From NCBI RefSeq assembly GCF_003544915.1, contig NZ_CP032097.1, positions 1,302,001 through 1,366,000 on the forward strand: 64,000 nucleotides of DNA, read 5' to 3'. The stretch is from Arcobacter ellisii. Its GTDB lineage: Bacteria; Campylobacterota; Campylobacteria; Campylobacterales; Arcobacteraceae. The number at the start of each line of letters is the position of its first letter. Within the stretch, counting starts at the first letter, position 1. Positions 32,884 to 41,861 of the stretch are shown piece by piece. A program made the translations under genes and the position numbers. Under the pieces are notes generated by a model, which saw nothing but the letters and a program-made list of their open reading frames with translations, was not told where the DNA came from and did not search any database.

Positions 32884-33839
32884 AAATATTTTTATATATA
32901 ATTAGTGTTATCATAGTTTGTATTGCACCTTTTTGGGGAGAAATACCTATTTCTTTAAAAGATATTTTTGAACCAAATTCAACAACTTATACGATATTTT
33001 GGGATTTAAGAGTTTCAAGGGTTTTTTTGGCATTTTTTGTTGGTGGAATTTTGGCATTGGGTGGTTTGATTTTTCAAATTATTTTTAAAAACCAATTAAT
33101 AACACCATATACATTGGGAATTGCAAGTGGAACGACACTTTTTACAGCTATTTCAATAGTATTTTTTCCAGCTCTTTATATGAGTATTTCCTCTGTTTTT
33201 GGTTCTATTATTACTATTTTGATTTTATATTTCATCTCAAAACAGATAAATAAAAGCTCAATTGCAGTCTCTACAAACTCAATTTTACTTATTGGAATTG
33301 CTTTATCATATTTTTATAGTTCAGCTTTGATGTTGGTTTTTTATATGAGTAATTTACAAGAAAACTATTCAATAGTTAGATTTACCCTTGGAAGTTTAGA
33401 TACTGTTGGTTATACAAGTGGAATTGTTGTTATGATTGTAAGTTTAATATTTTATGCAGTTGTACATCTAAATAAAGAGAAAATAAAACTGCTTCTAATT
33501 TGCAACGATACAGCATTTTTAAAAGGTTTAAATGTACACAAAATAAATATTTTACTGCTTGTTGTCGTATCTTTAAGTGTAGGGATAAGTATTAGTTTTG
33601 TGGGACCCATTGGATTTATTGGGCTTATTATTCCTCATATTATAAAACTTGTTTATAAAAAAAGTGCCGATAAACTATTTTTTCCTGTATTTTTCTTTGG
33701 AGGAATATTTTTAGTATTTAGTGATTTGATTTCAAGAAACTTAAATACAGATTCAAGCCTTCCAATTGGTGTGGTAACGGCTTTTATAGGAGCGCCATTT
33801 TTTGTATATTTATTAGTTAGAAGAAATAAAAAAGTATAA
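32880..33839 (+). CDS. btuC: FecCD-type ABC permease (BtuC-like)
   Basis: 319-residue permease of the FecCD/BtuC family with about ten TM helices. Recognisable segments are WDLRVSRVFLAFFVGGILALGGLIFQ near the N-terminus and VSFVGPIGFIGLIIPHIIKL, the coupling region that meets the ATPase. The C-terminus SSLPIGVVTAFIGAPFFVYLL is typical. It closes the transporter operon at a bidirectional terminator that contains its stop codon. Confidence 0.88.
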   Translation: MKIFLYIISVIIVCIAPFWGEIPISLKDIFEPNSTTYTIFWDLRVSRVFLAFFVGGILALGGLIFQIIFKNQLITPYTLGIASGTTLFTAISIVFFPALYMSISSVFGSIITILILYFISKQINKSSIAVSTNSILLIGIALSYFYSSALMLVFYMSNLQENYSIVRFTLGSLDTVGYTSGIVVMIVSLIFYAVVHLNKEKIKLLLICNDTAFLKGLNVHKINILLLVVVSLSVGISISFVGPIGFIGLIIPHIIKLVYKKSADKLFFPVFFFGGIFLVFSDLISRNLNTDSSLPIGVVTAFIGAPFFVYLLVRRNKKV

Positions 33840-33858
33840 ATTTTTATTTATACTTTTT
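33829..33858. terminator. Bidirectional terminator spanning two stop codons
   Basis: Perfect 12-bp stem AAAAAGTATAAA/TTTATACTTTTT with a six-base T-rich loop. The stop codons of the BtuC-like gene and of the convergent sixA gene both lie inside it, so the terminator doubles as coding sequence. Confidence 0.75.
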
Positions 33859-34335
33859 AGGAGATTCAAAGGAGATTAAAGTTGAATTCTCTTTTGATAT
33901 ATCTTTCCAAGAATTTGTATCAAAATCTATTTCAACAATTGCACAAGTAGGTATATTTTCTATTTCTAAATCACACAAAGAGTTTGCTAAATCGCAAAGT
34001 CCAGGATTATGTCCTATAAAAAATATTGTATTAAACGAATTATCTATATTATGAACAACTTTTTTTAAACTTGATAAAGGTGCTTCATAAATAGTTTTAT
34101 CAAAACTTATTTTATCAATAAAACCAATCTTTTCAGCAATTATTTCTGCAGTTAGTTTTGTTCTAAGTGAGGGTGAAGAGATTATCAAATCAGGTATGAT
34201 ATTTTTTTCTTTTAATAGCTCTGCCATAAAAGGAGCATCTTTTTCACCTCTTTTATTTAAAGGTCTATCAAAATCATCAAGTCTTAAATCTTCCCAAGAA
34301 GATTTTGCATGTCTTATCAAAAACAATTTTTTCAT
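33844..34335 (-). CDS. sixA: Phosphohistidine phosphatase SixA
   Basis: 163-residue histidine phosphatase that removes phosphate from phosphohistidine domains of signalling or phosphotransfer proteins. The RHG-type start KKLFLIRHAKSSWEDLRLDDFDRPLNKRG carries the catalytic histidine, and FIGHNPGLCDLANSLCD the second. The length is normal. It begins directly after the acpH-like gene on the same strand, and its end shares the terminator with the transporter operon. Confidence 0.92.
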   Translation of the reverse strand: MKKLFLIRHAKSSWEDLRLDDFDRPLNKRGEKDAPFMAELLKEKNIIPDLIISSPSLRTKLTAEIIAEKIGFIDKISFDKTIYEAPLSSLKKVVHNIDNSFNTIFFIGHNPGLCDLANSLCDLEIENIPTCAIVEIDFDTNSWKDISKENSTLISFESPKKYK

Positions 34336-34950
34336 CTACAGCCTCCAATGTTTTAATTTATTTTTATCCAAATCACTTTTTAGAGTTTTACAAAGTTGTG
34401 GGAAAAACTCTAAAAAATCTTTTTCTAAATAATTTATATTATCAATAACAGTATTTGAATAACCACTTGCTGTTTCTCTTTGTAAAAGTCTAGGAGATAA
34501 TCTTTTATCCATTCTATCAAAAGAGGTTTTTAATTGATTTATAGTGTGATATTTGTTTAGTAAATCTCTTTCTATCATATTTGTTATAGAGATATTTGCA
34601 ATATATGGCATAAAAGGAGCTCTTTTATAAGCTTGTGTATAAAAACTATTTGAGAAAGTTTTTAAAGGAATAGTACAAAATTTATCCCAATTTTTAGTCA
34701 AAAGATAATCATAAGTTAAATCAACTATCACAGGTTTTAATAAACCTCTTTCTCTTAATCTTTTTTTACTACATGAAATAATTTCATGGGAATCAGTAAA
34801 TGAATCAATTTTTTTATGGGTTTGCATTCCTTTTTTTATCTCATCAGAAGCATTTTCCCAAACTCGACCTTTTAAAGGGTCAGCTAAAAAATTTCCAATT
34901 TGAAAATCTATATCTAATTCTGATAAAAATACATGTGCTAACCAGTTCAA
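34336..34950 (-). CDS. acpH: Acyl carrier protein phosphodiesterase (AcpH/DUF479)
   Basis: About 204 residues starting at TTG as MNWLAHVFLSELDIDFQIGN, where family members begin; AAGGAAA precedes it. The frame continues upstream to 35004, but those 18 codons have no ribosome binding site. AcpH removes the 4'-phosphopantetheine group from acyl carrier protein. Features: GNFLADPLKGR, GMQTHKKIDSFTDSH with conserved His/Asp, and VDLTYDYLLTKNWDKF. It is divergent from cobB and followed at once by sixA. Confidence 0.85.
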   Translation of the reverse strand: MNWLAHVFLSELDIDFQIGNFLADPLKGRVWENASDEIKKGMQTHKKIDSFTDSHEIISCSKKRLRERGLLKPVIVDLTYDYLLTKNWDKFCTIPLKTFSNSFYTQAYKRAPFMPYIANISITNMIERDLLNKYHTINQLKTSFDRMDKRLSPRLLQRETASGYSNTVIDNINYLEKDFLEFFPQLCKTLKSDLDKNKLKHWRL

Positions 34951-35042
34951 ATATTTCCTTTTATTTTTTATATCTATGAAAATTTTATCAAGTTTTTGTG
35001 ACATTTAGATAATATTTCCTAAAAAAATCACAAGGAGCCAAA

Positions 35043-36314
35043 ATCAAAGCTATATGTATAAGTGCAACGGCATCAAATCAAGGAAAAACTACTCTAACAA
35101 CAGCACTTTTATATCATTTTAGAAAATCTGTTAGACCTTTTAAAATTGGACCTGATTTTATAGATCCTCTTTTTCATCAAAAAATATGCCAAACTCCAAG
35201 TATAAATCTTGATACTTGTATTATGAATGAAGCCCAAGTAAAATGGTTATTCGATAAATATAGTGATAAAAATATCTCTATTCTTGAGGGAGTTATGGGG
35301 TTTTATGATGGTATGGATAAAAATGCTTCTGCTTATGATGTAACAAAACTTTTAAATGTTCCAACAATCATAGTTTTAGATGCAAGTGGTTCATATATAA
35401 CTTTAAGTGCAATTATAAAAGGTCTTAAAACTTATCAAGAAGGAAATACTATAAAAGGTGTGATTTTTAATCATGTGGGTTCAAATAGTCATTTTGAATT
35501 GATAAAAAATCAAGTTGAAAAAGATTTTGATGATATAGAAGTTTTAGGTTGGATTGAAAATAGACTTGATACTTTGGATTCTACACATCTTGGACTTGAT
35601 TTAAAAGATAATGAGTTTGAAAAACTTGAACATATTTCAAAAGAGGTTTTAAAACATATAGATTTAGAAAAATTAGAAAAAATTGCAGAGTTTACAGCTT
35701 CTAAAACAGAAGATTATCCCTTTGAAAAAATAGAAAAATATAATAAACACATAACTTTGGTAAATGATGAAAATTTCTCTTTTTTATACCATGATAATTT
35801 GGAGTTTTTAAAAGAGAGTTTCGAAAAAGTAACAATAGTAAATGCTATAAACAACGAAATTATTCCAAGTGATGCAGATATTGTTTTTATTGTTGGTGGT
35901 TATATTGAAACTTCAAAAGCTTATGAAAAAATAGAAAACTCAAATGATTTTAAAAACTCATTATTAACTCATGCAAAACAAAATAAAGCAATTTATGGTG
36001 AATGTGCTGGATTACTATTTTTATCAAACAGAGTTGATGATAAAAAAATGATGGGATTATTAGATTTGGATTTTACTTTAGGAAAAAAGTTTTATCGAAT
36101 GGGATATTATGAAAATGAATTAGGAATCACAGGTCATGCTTTTCATTTTACAAAACTTATAGATGAGCAAAAAGTAGGGGAATACAAACTTTATAAAAAA
36201 AATAGTAGTGATGGAACTTATGCTGCATTTAAAAATAATAATGTTTTTGGAACATATCTTCATACAATGTTTAGGAATAATTTTAATAAGATTAAAAAAT
36301 ATTTGAATTTATAG
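35043..36314 (+). CDS. cobB: Cobyrinate a,c-diamide synthase, with an apparent ATC start
   Basis: Glutamine-dependent amidase of corrin-ring synthesis or salvage (CobB/CbiA). The ATP-binding N-terminus reads AICISATASNQGKTTLTTAL (P-loop), then FKIGPDFIDPLFHQ; the first ATG (35223) would remove all of it. The C-terminal amidotransferase domain has the nucleophile in IYGECAGLLFLS and the histidine near TYLHTMF. No ATG, GTG or TTG lies in frame between the upstream stop at 35010 and this domain. ATC at 35043 sits 5 bases after AAGGAG, exactly where relatives have MKAI. I therefore start at ATC, giving 423 residues. B12 uptake genes lie nearby. Confidence 0.85.
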   Translation: MKAICISATASNQGKTTLTTALLYHFRKSVRPFKIGPDFIDPLFHQKICQTPSINLDTCIMNEAQVKWLFDKYSDKNISILEGVMGFYDGMDKNASAYDVTKLLNVPTIIVLDASGSYITLSAIIKGLKTYQEGNTIKGVIFNHVGSNSHFELIKNQVEKDFDDIEVLGWIENRLDTLDSTHLGLDLKDNEFEKLEHISKEVLKHIDLEKLEKIAEFTASKTEDYPFEKIEKYNKHITLVNDENFSFLYHDNLEFLKESFEKVTIVNAINNEIIPSDADIVFIVGGYIETSKAYEKIENSNDFKNSLLTHAKQNKAIYGECAGLLFLSNRVDDKKMMGLLDLDFTLGKKFYRMGYYENELGITGHAFHFTKLIDEQKVGEYKLYKKNSSDGTYAAFKNNNVFGTYLHTMFRNNFNKIKKYLNL

Positions 36315-36399
36315 AGTATTATAATTTTTACTTATGAAAAATAAAACAAACTTTAATTTTTATAAGTTATAATTATGAATTAATTATTAGAAAAACAAA

Positions 36400-36615
36400 T
36401 TATTTTCCAGTTGGATTTAGTTTTGCTTTGAGTTTTTTTGGTAGATGAGCGAAAACCATTGTACTATTTTTGATAAATTTTTCCTTTTCAAAAATTGCAA
36501 TATCTAAACTCATTGTTTCAGTTTTAAAGTTTAGAAGTTTGATAGTTTGATTTCTCTCTTCAAAAAAGAGATTTTCTTTACTTAAATCAATTATTAACTT
36601 TTTACTTTTTGCCAA
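36400..36615 (-). CDS. 71-residue hypothetical protein
   Basis: Small basic protein starting at TTG as MAKSKKLIIDLSKENLFFEE, with AAAGG 7 bases upstream. Short alternating strands and a lysine-rich end (HLPKKLKAKLNPTGK) suggest a small nucleic-acid- or ribosome-associated protein, but I do not recognise a family. It is divergent from the SLAC1-type channel gene. Confidence 0.6.
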   Translation of the reverse strand: MAKSKKLIIDLSKENLFFEERNQTIKLLNFKTETMSLDIAIFEKEKFIKNSTMVFAHLPKKLKAKLNPTGK

Positions 36616-36670
36616 AATAGACCTTTTAATTTTTTCTAATTATAATAAATTATTCTTAATAGGATTTATA

Positions 36671-37648
36671 ATGCAAGTACAAGAGAGCATAAAATCGATT
36701 CCCTCAAACAGATTACAATTTTTCCCTATAATGATGTTTGCTACCATTATGGGTTTAGGTGGTTTAACTTTAGTATATGAAAGATTAAATGCAATTTTTT
36801 CTTTTCCAAATTATTTAGCTTTATTTATGTTGGGTATTTCTACTTTTTTATTTTTTTTAGTTTTGATTTTTTATATTTTAAAACTAATAAAATATAAAGA
36901 TGAAGTTAAAAAAGAGTTTTCTCATCCAATAAGAGTAAATTTTTTTGCTGCGTTTTCTATATCAATGTTAATTTTATCGATTGATTATAGACATTATTAT
37001 ACAAATGTATCAGAACTATTTTTTGTTTTTGGAGCAATTTTTCATATCTTTTTTACCTATTACACCATTAGATTTTGGATAAACAACAATCTTGAAATGC
37101 AACATTCAAATCCAGCTTGGTTTATTCCTATTGTTGGGAATTTGATAGTTCCAATTGCTGGAAAAGGTTTTGTAGATGATTCAATATTATATTTTTATTT
37201 TTCAATTGGAATTTTCTTTTGGATAATTTTATTTTCAATAATTTTAAATAGAATTATTTTTCACAATCAATTTGCTCCAAAATTTATGCCAACACTTTTT
37301 ATTTTAATTGCACCTCCTTCTATTGGATTTATCTCTTATATAAAATTAACTGGAAGTTTAGATTTTTTTGCTCAAATTTTATTTAATTTAGGGCTATTTT
37401 TTACAATTTTAGTTTTTGTTATGTATAAAAACTTTGTAAAAATCAAATTCTTTATCTCTTGGTGGGCATTTACTTTTCCAATGGCAGCAGTTACTTTAAG
37501 TACGATTTTGATGTATGAATTAACTCAAAAAGGGATTTATTCTATTTTTTCTTATGTTTTAACTTTTATTACAACAATAATTGTTTTATTAGTTGCAATT
37601 CAAACTATTAAACATATGATGAAAAAAGAGATTTGTATTATGGAGTAA
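36671..37648 (+). CDS. SLAC1/TehA-type anion channel (TDT family)
   Basis: 325-residue membrane protein with about ten TM helices. The start RLQFFPIMMFATIMGLGGLTLVYERLN is the typical first helix of the tellurite-resistance/dicarboxylate and SLAC1 family. HSNPAWFIPIVGNLIVPIAG and SWWAFTFPMAAVTLSTILMYE are family landmarks. Relatives are gated anion channels or tellurite exporters; the substrate here is not known. Confidence 0.88.
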   Translation: MQVQESIKSIPSNRLQFFPIMMFATIMGLGGLTLVYERLNAIFSFPNYLALFMLGISTFLFFLVLIFYILKLIKYKDEVKKEFSHPIRVNFFAAFSISMLILSIDYRHYYTNVSELFFVFGAIFHIFFTYYTIRFWINNNLEMQHSNPAWFIPIVGNLIVPIAGKGFVDDSILYFYFSIGIFFWIILFSIILNRIIFHNQFAPKFMPTLFILIAPPSIGFISYIKLTGSLDFFAQILFNLGLFFTILVFVMYKNFVKIKFFISWWAFTFPMAAVTLSTILMYELTQKGIYSIFSYVLTFITTIIVLLVAIQTIKHMMKKEICIME

Positions 37649-37702
37649 TTAATTTAAAAAGATATAATACCCCTTCTAATTTAAAATATTAAGGTTTTGC
37701 GA

Positions 37703-38113
37703 ATGTCAAAAAATAAGAATGTTATTTTATATGGGGTTTTATCTTTAATTATCATAGGTGCAATCTATTTTATACCTATGTTTTTAAATGACCCTTTTGA
37801 AAAAATTAAAACAGAAATTTTACAAACAAATAAAACTCTTCCAAAAATGGTAGATGAAGAGACTAGACTTGAGTTAGTTCAGTTTGTAGATAAAAAAATT
37901 GAAACTTATTACACTTTAGTAAAAATAACTAAAGAAGAAGTTGATGTTGAAAAAATAATTCCAGGTGTAAAAGAATCTTTAAAAAATAGTATTTGTGGAA
38001 AACAAAATTTTTTAGATAATTTGTCAAAAGGTGTTGATTACTCATTTACATACAAAGACAAAAATTCTGAATTAATTTCAACAATAATTATTACAAAATC
38101 AGATTGTAAATAA
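37703..38113 (+). CDS. Membrane-anchored protein, function unknown
   Basis: About 136 residues starting at the ATG at 37703 (MSKNKNVILYG), with AAGG upstream; a TTG 6 bases earlier is less likely. One N-terminal TM helix (VILYGVLSLIIIGAIYFIPMF) anchors a small extracytoplasmic domain with two cysteines (NSICGKQ and KSDCK) that could form a disulfide. A TATAAT lies at 37661-37666. I do not recognise the family. Confidence 0.65.
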   Translation: MSKNKNVILYGVLSLIIIGAIYFIPMFLNDPFEKIKTEILQTNKTLPKMVDEETRLELVQFVDKKIETYYTLVKITKEEVDVEKIIPGVKESLKNSICGKQNFLDNLSKGVDYSFTYKDKNSELISTIIITKSDCK

Positions 38114-38145
38114 AATAAAATTTTTTTAATATAAGTCTAAAGTGT

Positions 38146-38151
38146 TATAAT
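38146..38151 (+). promoter_or_regulatory. Promoter -10 box for the aldo/keto reductase gene
   Basis: TATAAT 31 bases before the ATG at 38183. Confidence 0.45.
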
Positions 38152-38182
38152 AAATCCTATTAAAAAATTTGAAGGATTTATT

Positions 38183-39202
38183 ATGGAATTTAGATATATA
38201 GGAAAAAGTGGGCTTAGGGTATCTTCAATTTGTATGGGAACTATGACTTTTGGTTCAACTACAACAAAAGAAGAGGCTTTTAAAATTATGGATAAAGCTT
38301 ATGAAAATGGAATAAACTTTTTTGATACAGCAGAACTTTATCCAGTTCCTCCAAAAGCAAATACAACTGGAATAACTGAACAAATTGTTGGGCAATGGCT
38401 TAAAACAAAACCAAGAGATTCAATAATTCTTGCAACTAAAGTTGCAGGTGCTGCTTCAGGATGGTTTGTGCCACCAATTAGACACGGTTTAACTGCAATT
38501 GACTCTTTTCATATAAAAAGAGCAGTTGAAGGAAGTCTAAAAAAACTTCAAACAGATTATATCGACCTTTATCAAATGCATTGGCCAGATACAATTGTAC
38601 CTATTGAAGAGAGTTTAAAAGCTTTTGATGAGTTGGTAAGAGAAGGAAAAGTACGATATATCGGAACTTCAAATGATAGTGCTTATGGATTAACAAAAGC
38701 AAATGAAACTTCAAAATATAAAAATCTAACTAGATTTGAATCAATTCAAAACAATTTCTCACTTTTAAATCCAAGATTTTTAGATGAATTAGCAAATGTT
38801 TGTCGAAGAGAAAATATTTCACTACTTCCATACTCTCCAATAGCAGGTGGAGTTTTAAGTGGAAAATACAATGGTGGTTTTTATCCAACTGATGCAAGAT
38901 TTACAGCTTACAAAAACAATCAAAGTGTAAGAGTTCAAGCTATGGCAAATAGATTTGTAAATGATAAAACATTAGCTGCAACTGCAAGATATATAGAATT
39001 AGCTCGTGAATATGGGATTTCACCTGTAACTTTGGCAGTTTCATATTCTAAGCATTTTGATTTTATAGCTTCAACAATCATAGGAGCTAGAGTTTTAACT
39101 CAACTTGATGATTCTTTAAAGGCATTTGATTTTAAAATAGGTGATGAACTTTTATTAAAAATTGAACAAATTCAAAAAGAGATTTTATATCCTATGGGAT
39201 AA
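38183..39202 (+). CDS. Aldo/keto reductase
   Basis: 339-residue NADPH-dependent oxidoreductase of the aldo/keto reductase family, most like the Tas/YghZ branch. The TIM-barrel start EFRYIGKSGLRVSSICMGTMTFG is typical. The catalytic tetrad is visible: Asp and Tyr in FFDTAELYP, Lys in ILATKVAG and His in LYQMHWPD. NADP-binding segments follow in LPYSPIAGGVLSGKY and IIGARVLTQLDDSLKAF. The physiological substrate cannot be told. AAGGA precedes the ATG. Confidence 0.92.
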   Translation: MEFRYIGKSGLRVSSICMGTMTFGSTTTKEEAFKIMDKAYENGINFFDTAELYPVPPKANTTGITEQIVGQWLKTKPRDSIILATKVAGAASGWFVPPIRHGLTAIDSFHIKRAVEGSLKKLQTDYIDLYQMHWPDTIVPIEESLKAFDELVREGKVRYIGTSNDSAYGLTKANETSKYKNLTRFESIQNNFSLLNPRFLDELANVCRRENISLLPYSPIAGGVLSGKYNGGFYPTDARFTAYKNNQSVRVQAMANRFVNDKTLAATARYIELAREYGISPVTLAVSYSKHFDFIASTIIGARVLTQLDDSLKAFDFKIGDELLLKIEQIQKEILYPMG

Positions 39203-39277
39203 CTTTTTTTTATATCATTTAATAACATTTAATGTAGTTTTCACTAAAATATAGGTTATTTCTGCAAAAGGATAAGG

Positions 39278-41818
39278 ATGCAAGACTTGAGTATTAATAA
39301 AAAATTTACTTTAACAAACGTTATAGTGACTTTATTAGTTTTAGTTATAGGTTATTTTATATTGAATAAATATAAAAATGATTTGACAGAGGAAGTTTAT
39401 AATGATGTCAAAATAGAGTTAAACGCTTTAACTGTTTTAAAAATTGAAGGAAAATTAGAAGCAGGTATTTCAAATGCAATTTCTATTTCTAATGACTCTT
39501 CAATAAAAGAAGCTTTAGCTAACAATGACAGAGAATTAGCAATCAAAACTTTAGCTAATTTATCAAAAAGTATGAAAGAATCAACACCTTTTCAAAATAT
39601 TCAGATTCATTTACATACAAAAGATAATCACTCTTTTTTAAGATCATGGCAAGCTGATAAATTTGGGGATGATTTAAGTTCTTTCAGACCAAGTGTAGTA
39701 AAAGTTAATACAGACAAAAAAGCAATTAATGGTTTTGAAATAGGTAATGCAGGACTTGGAATTAGATCTGTTGTTCCTATTTTTGATTCAAATAAAAATC
39801 ATGTTGGTTCATTAGAGTTTATGCAAGGAATTAATTCTGTTGCTAGTTCATTTGACCAAGAGAAAAAAGCCTTTTTATTACTAATGGATTTATCTTTAGC
39901 AACTGCTGATGTAAAAGCAGAAAATAAATTAGATAAATATCTTATTTCTCAAAAGTTTATAAATAAAGATTTTTTAGAAGATGCTAAAAAAATAAACTTT
40001 AGCAAACTTTTAAATGATAGTTTTTTAATAACAGATAAATATTTTTATAGTTATGTAGATATTACTGATTTTACAGGGAAAAAATTAGGAATTGCTTTAA
40101 TTGCTGAACCAATTGACTCTGTAAAAGTTGCAATAGATCATGCTTCTTATATTATTTGGGTTGCCTTAATTATTTTGATTGTTGCAGTATTAATTATCAT
40201 GGTAATTTCGTTGGTAAATATGAGAAACAATATTTTACTTCCTATTCTTAATCTTAAAAATTCAATTGAAAGTATTTCAAATAATTCAACTGAAAGAACA
40301 AGAATTGAAGTGAAATCAAATGATGAAATAGGTGATGTTGTAAATAGCTTTAATAATTATTTAGATTCAATCGAAAAAGGTTTAATTCAAGACCAAATTG
40401 TAATAGAAGAATCAAGAACAATTATTGAAAAAGTTAATGCTGGATTATTAAATGATAGAATTAAAGGAAAAGCTAATTCAGCTGGTGTTGATTCTTTAGT
40501 TAATGAAATTAATAATATGATAGAAAGAATGCAAAAAAATCTAACAATTTTAAGTGAATCTTTAGTTGCTTTATCAACTGCAAAATATGATTATCAAATT
40601 CCACATATAGATAATTTAACTGGAATTATCGCTTCTTTATTAAGTGGTACAAAAGTTACACAATCTTCATTAAATGAAATTATGTGTTTAATTGAAAAAT
40701 CAAATAATGAATTAGCTTCTAGTTCAACACAACTTGCAAATGCTTCTAAAAAATTAAGTGATTCATCAAATACACAAGCAGCATCTTTAGAAGAAACAGC
40801 AGCAGCTATTGAAGAAATCTCTGCAACAGTTACAAGAAGTAGTGAAAATGCTATTCAAATGGCTTTATATGCAAAAAATGTTACAAAATCAAGTGATACA
40901 GGAAAAGAATTAGCACATAAAACAGCTATTTCAATGGATGAGATAAATAATCAAGTTCAAGCAATCAATGAAGCTATTTCTGTAATCGACCAAATTGCAT
41001 TCCAAACAAATATTCTAAGTTTAAATGCAGCTGTTGAAGCTGCAACTGCTGGAGAAGCTGGAAAAGGATTTGCTGTTGTTGCAGCAGAAGTGCGAAATCT
41101 AGCAAGTAGAAGTGCAGATGCTGCAAATGAAATAAAAACAATAGTTTCAAATGCAACAATTAAAGCAAAAGAAGGAAAAGAGATTACTTCAAAAATGATT
41201 GAAGGATATAATGAGTTAAATGAAAATATTGTTGTAACTACAAAACTAATTGATGATGTGGCAACTGCATCAAAAGAACAACAAAAAGCAATGGCTCAAA
41301 TTAATGATACAGTTAATTCACTAGACCAAGCAACTCAACAAAATGCAGCTCTTGCATCAACTATCAATGATATGGCTGTAAAAACTTCGATTTTAGTAAC
41401 ACAACTTGAAAGTACGATAAATCAAACAAGTTTTGATAAAAATGCACACAAAAGAGTTTGCGATACAAATTTAATTATTGATATAAATAGATTAAAATCT
41501 GATCATATTAATTTCAAAAATGTTAATTTTGCCCAATGTAAAGAGGGATTCAAATTTACAGTTAAAAATGCACATGAGTGTAATTTAGGTAAATGGATAG
41601 ATTCAAATGAAAATAAAGCTTTTGCAAAAACAAAAGAGTGGGAAGATTTAAAAATTGCACATAAAAAAGTGCATGAATTAGTTCAAGAAACAGTTTATTT
41701 ATATGCTGCTAAAGCAGAAAATGAAAAAATCTTCTCTACAACAAAAGAGATGGAAAATAATATAGAAATAGTATTTGATTTATTAAATAAAATCAGAGAA
41801 ATTAACTGTTCTAACTAA
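39278..41818 (+). CDS. Methyl-accepting chemotaxis protein with dCache sensor and CZB domain
   Basis: 846-residue chemoreceptor. TM1 (about residues 12-30) and TM2 (about 285-310) enclose a double-Cache-type sensor with [31 protein letters not shown] follows, then the signalling hairpin with [20 protein letters not shown]. The C-terminus (about 735-830) is a chemoreceptor zinc-binding (CZB) domain: KSDHINFKN, the zinc-binding AHECNLGKW, and [12 protein letters not shown] domains bind zinc and in some bacteria sense hypochlorous acid through the cysteine. AAGGATAAGG precedes the ATG. The gene is monocistronic and ends in a terminator. Confidence 0.94.
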   Translation: MQDLSINKKFTLTNVIVTLLVLVIGYFILNKYKNDLTEEVYNDVKIELNALTVLKIEGKLEAGISNAISISNDSSIKEALANNDRELAIKTLANLSKSMKESTPFQNIQIHLHTKDNHSFLRSWQADKFGDDLSSFRPSVVKVNTDKKAINGFEIGNAGLGIRSVVPIFDSNKNHVGSLEFMQGINSVASSFDQEKKAFLLLMDLSLATADVKAENKLDKYLISQKFINKDFLEDAKKINFSKLLNDSFLITDKYFYSYVDITDFTGKKLGIALIAEPIDSVKVAIDHASYIIWVALIILIVAVLIIMVISLVNMRNNILLPILNLKNSIESISNNSTERTRIEVKSNDEIGDVVNSFNNYLDSIEKGLIQDQIVIEESRTIIEKVNAGLLNDRIKGKANSAGVDSLVNEINNMIERMQKNLTILSESLVALSTAKYDYQIPHIDNLTGIIASLLSGTKVTQSSLNEIMCLIEKSNNELASSSTQLANASKKLSDSSNTQAASLEETAAAIEEISATVTRSSENAIQMALYAKNVTKSSDTGKELAHKTAISMDEINNQVQAINEAISVIDQIAFQTNILSLNAAVEAATAGEAGKGFAVVAAEVRNLASRSADAANEIKTIVSNATIKAKEGKEITSKMIEGYNELNENIVVTTKLIDDVATASKEQQKAMAQINDTVNSLDQATQQNAALASTINDMAVKTSILVTQLESTINQTSFDKNAHKRVCDTNLIIDINRLKSDHINFKNVNFAQCKEGFKFTVKNAHECNLGKWIDSNENKAFAKTKEWEDLKIAHKKVHELVQETVYLYAAKAENEKIFSTTKEMENNIEIVFDLLNKIREINCSN

Positions 41819-41826
41819 CTACAAAC

Positions 41827-41861
41827 AAAAGAATTTTGAAGATTTTTCTTCAAATTCTTTT
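41827..41861. terminator. Bidirectional terminator
   Basis: Stem AAAAGAATTTTGAAGA with TCTTCAAATTCTTTT, with one bulged base and a short T loop, between the convergent chemoreceptor and ubiB genes. Confidence 0.75.

Noticed and set aside
38150-38181. Perfect 8-bp stem (ATAAATCC/GGATTTAT) covering the Shine-Dalgarno of the aldo/keto reductase gene, resembling an RNA thermometer.
   Set aside because: The left arm overlaps the TATAAT box (38146-38151), so it would lie upstream of the transcription start and be absent from the mRNA.
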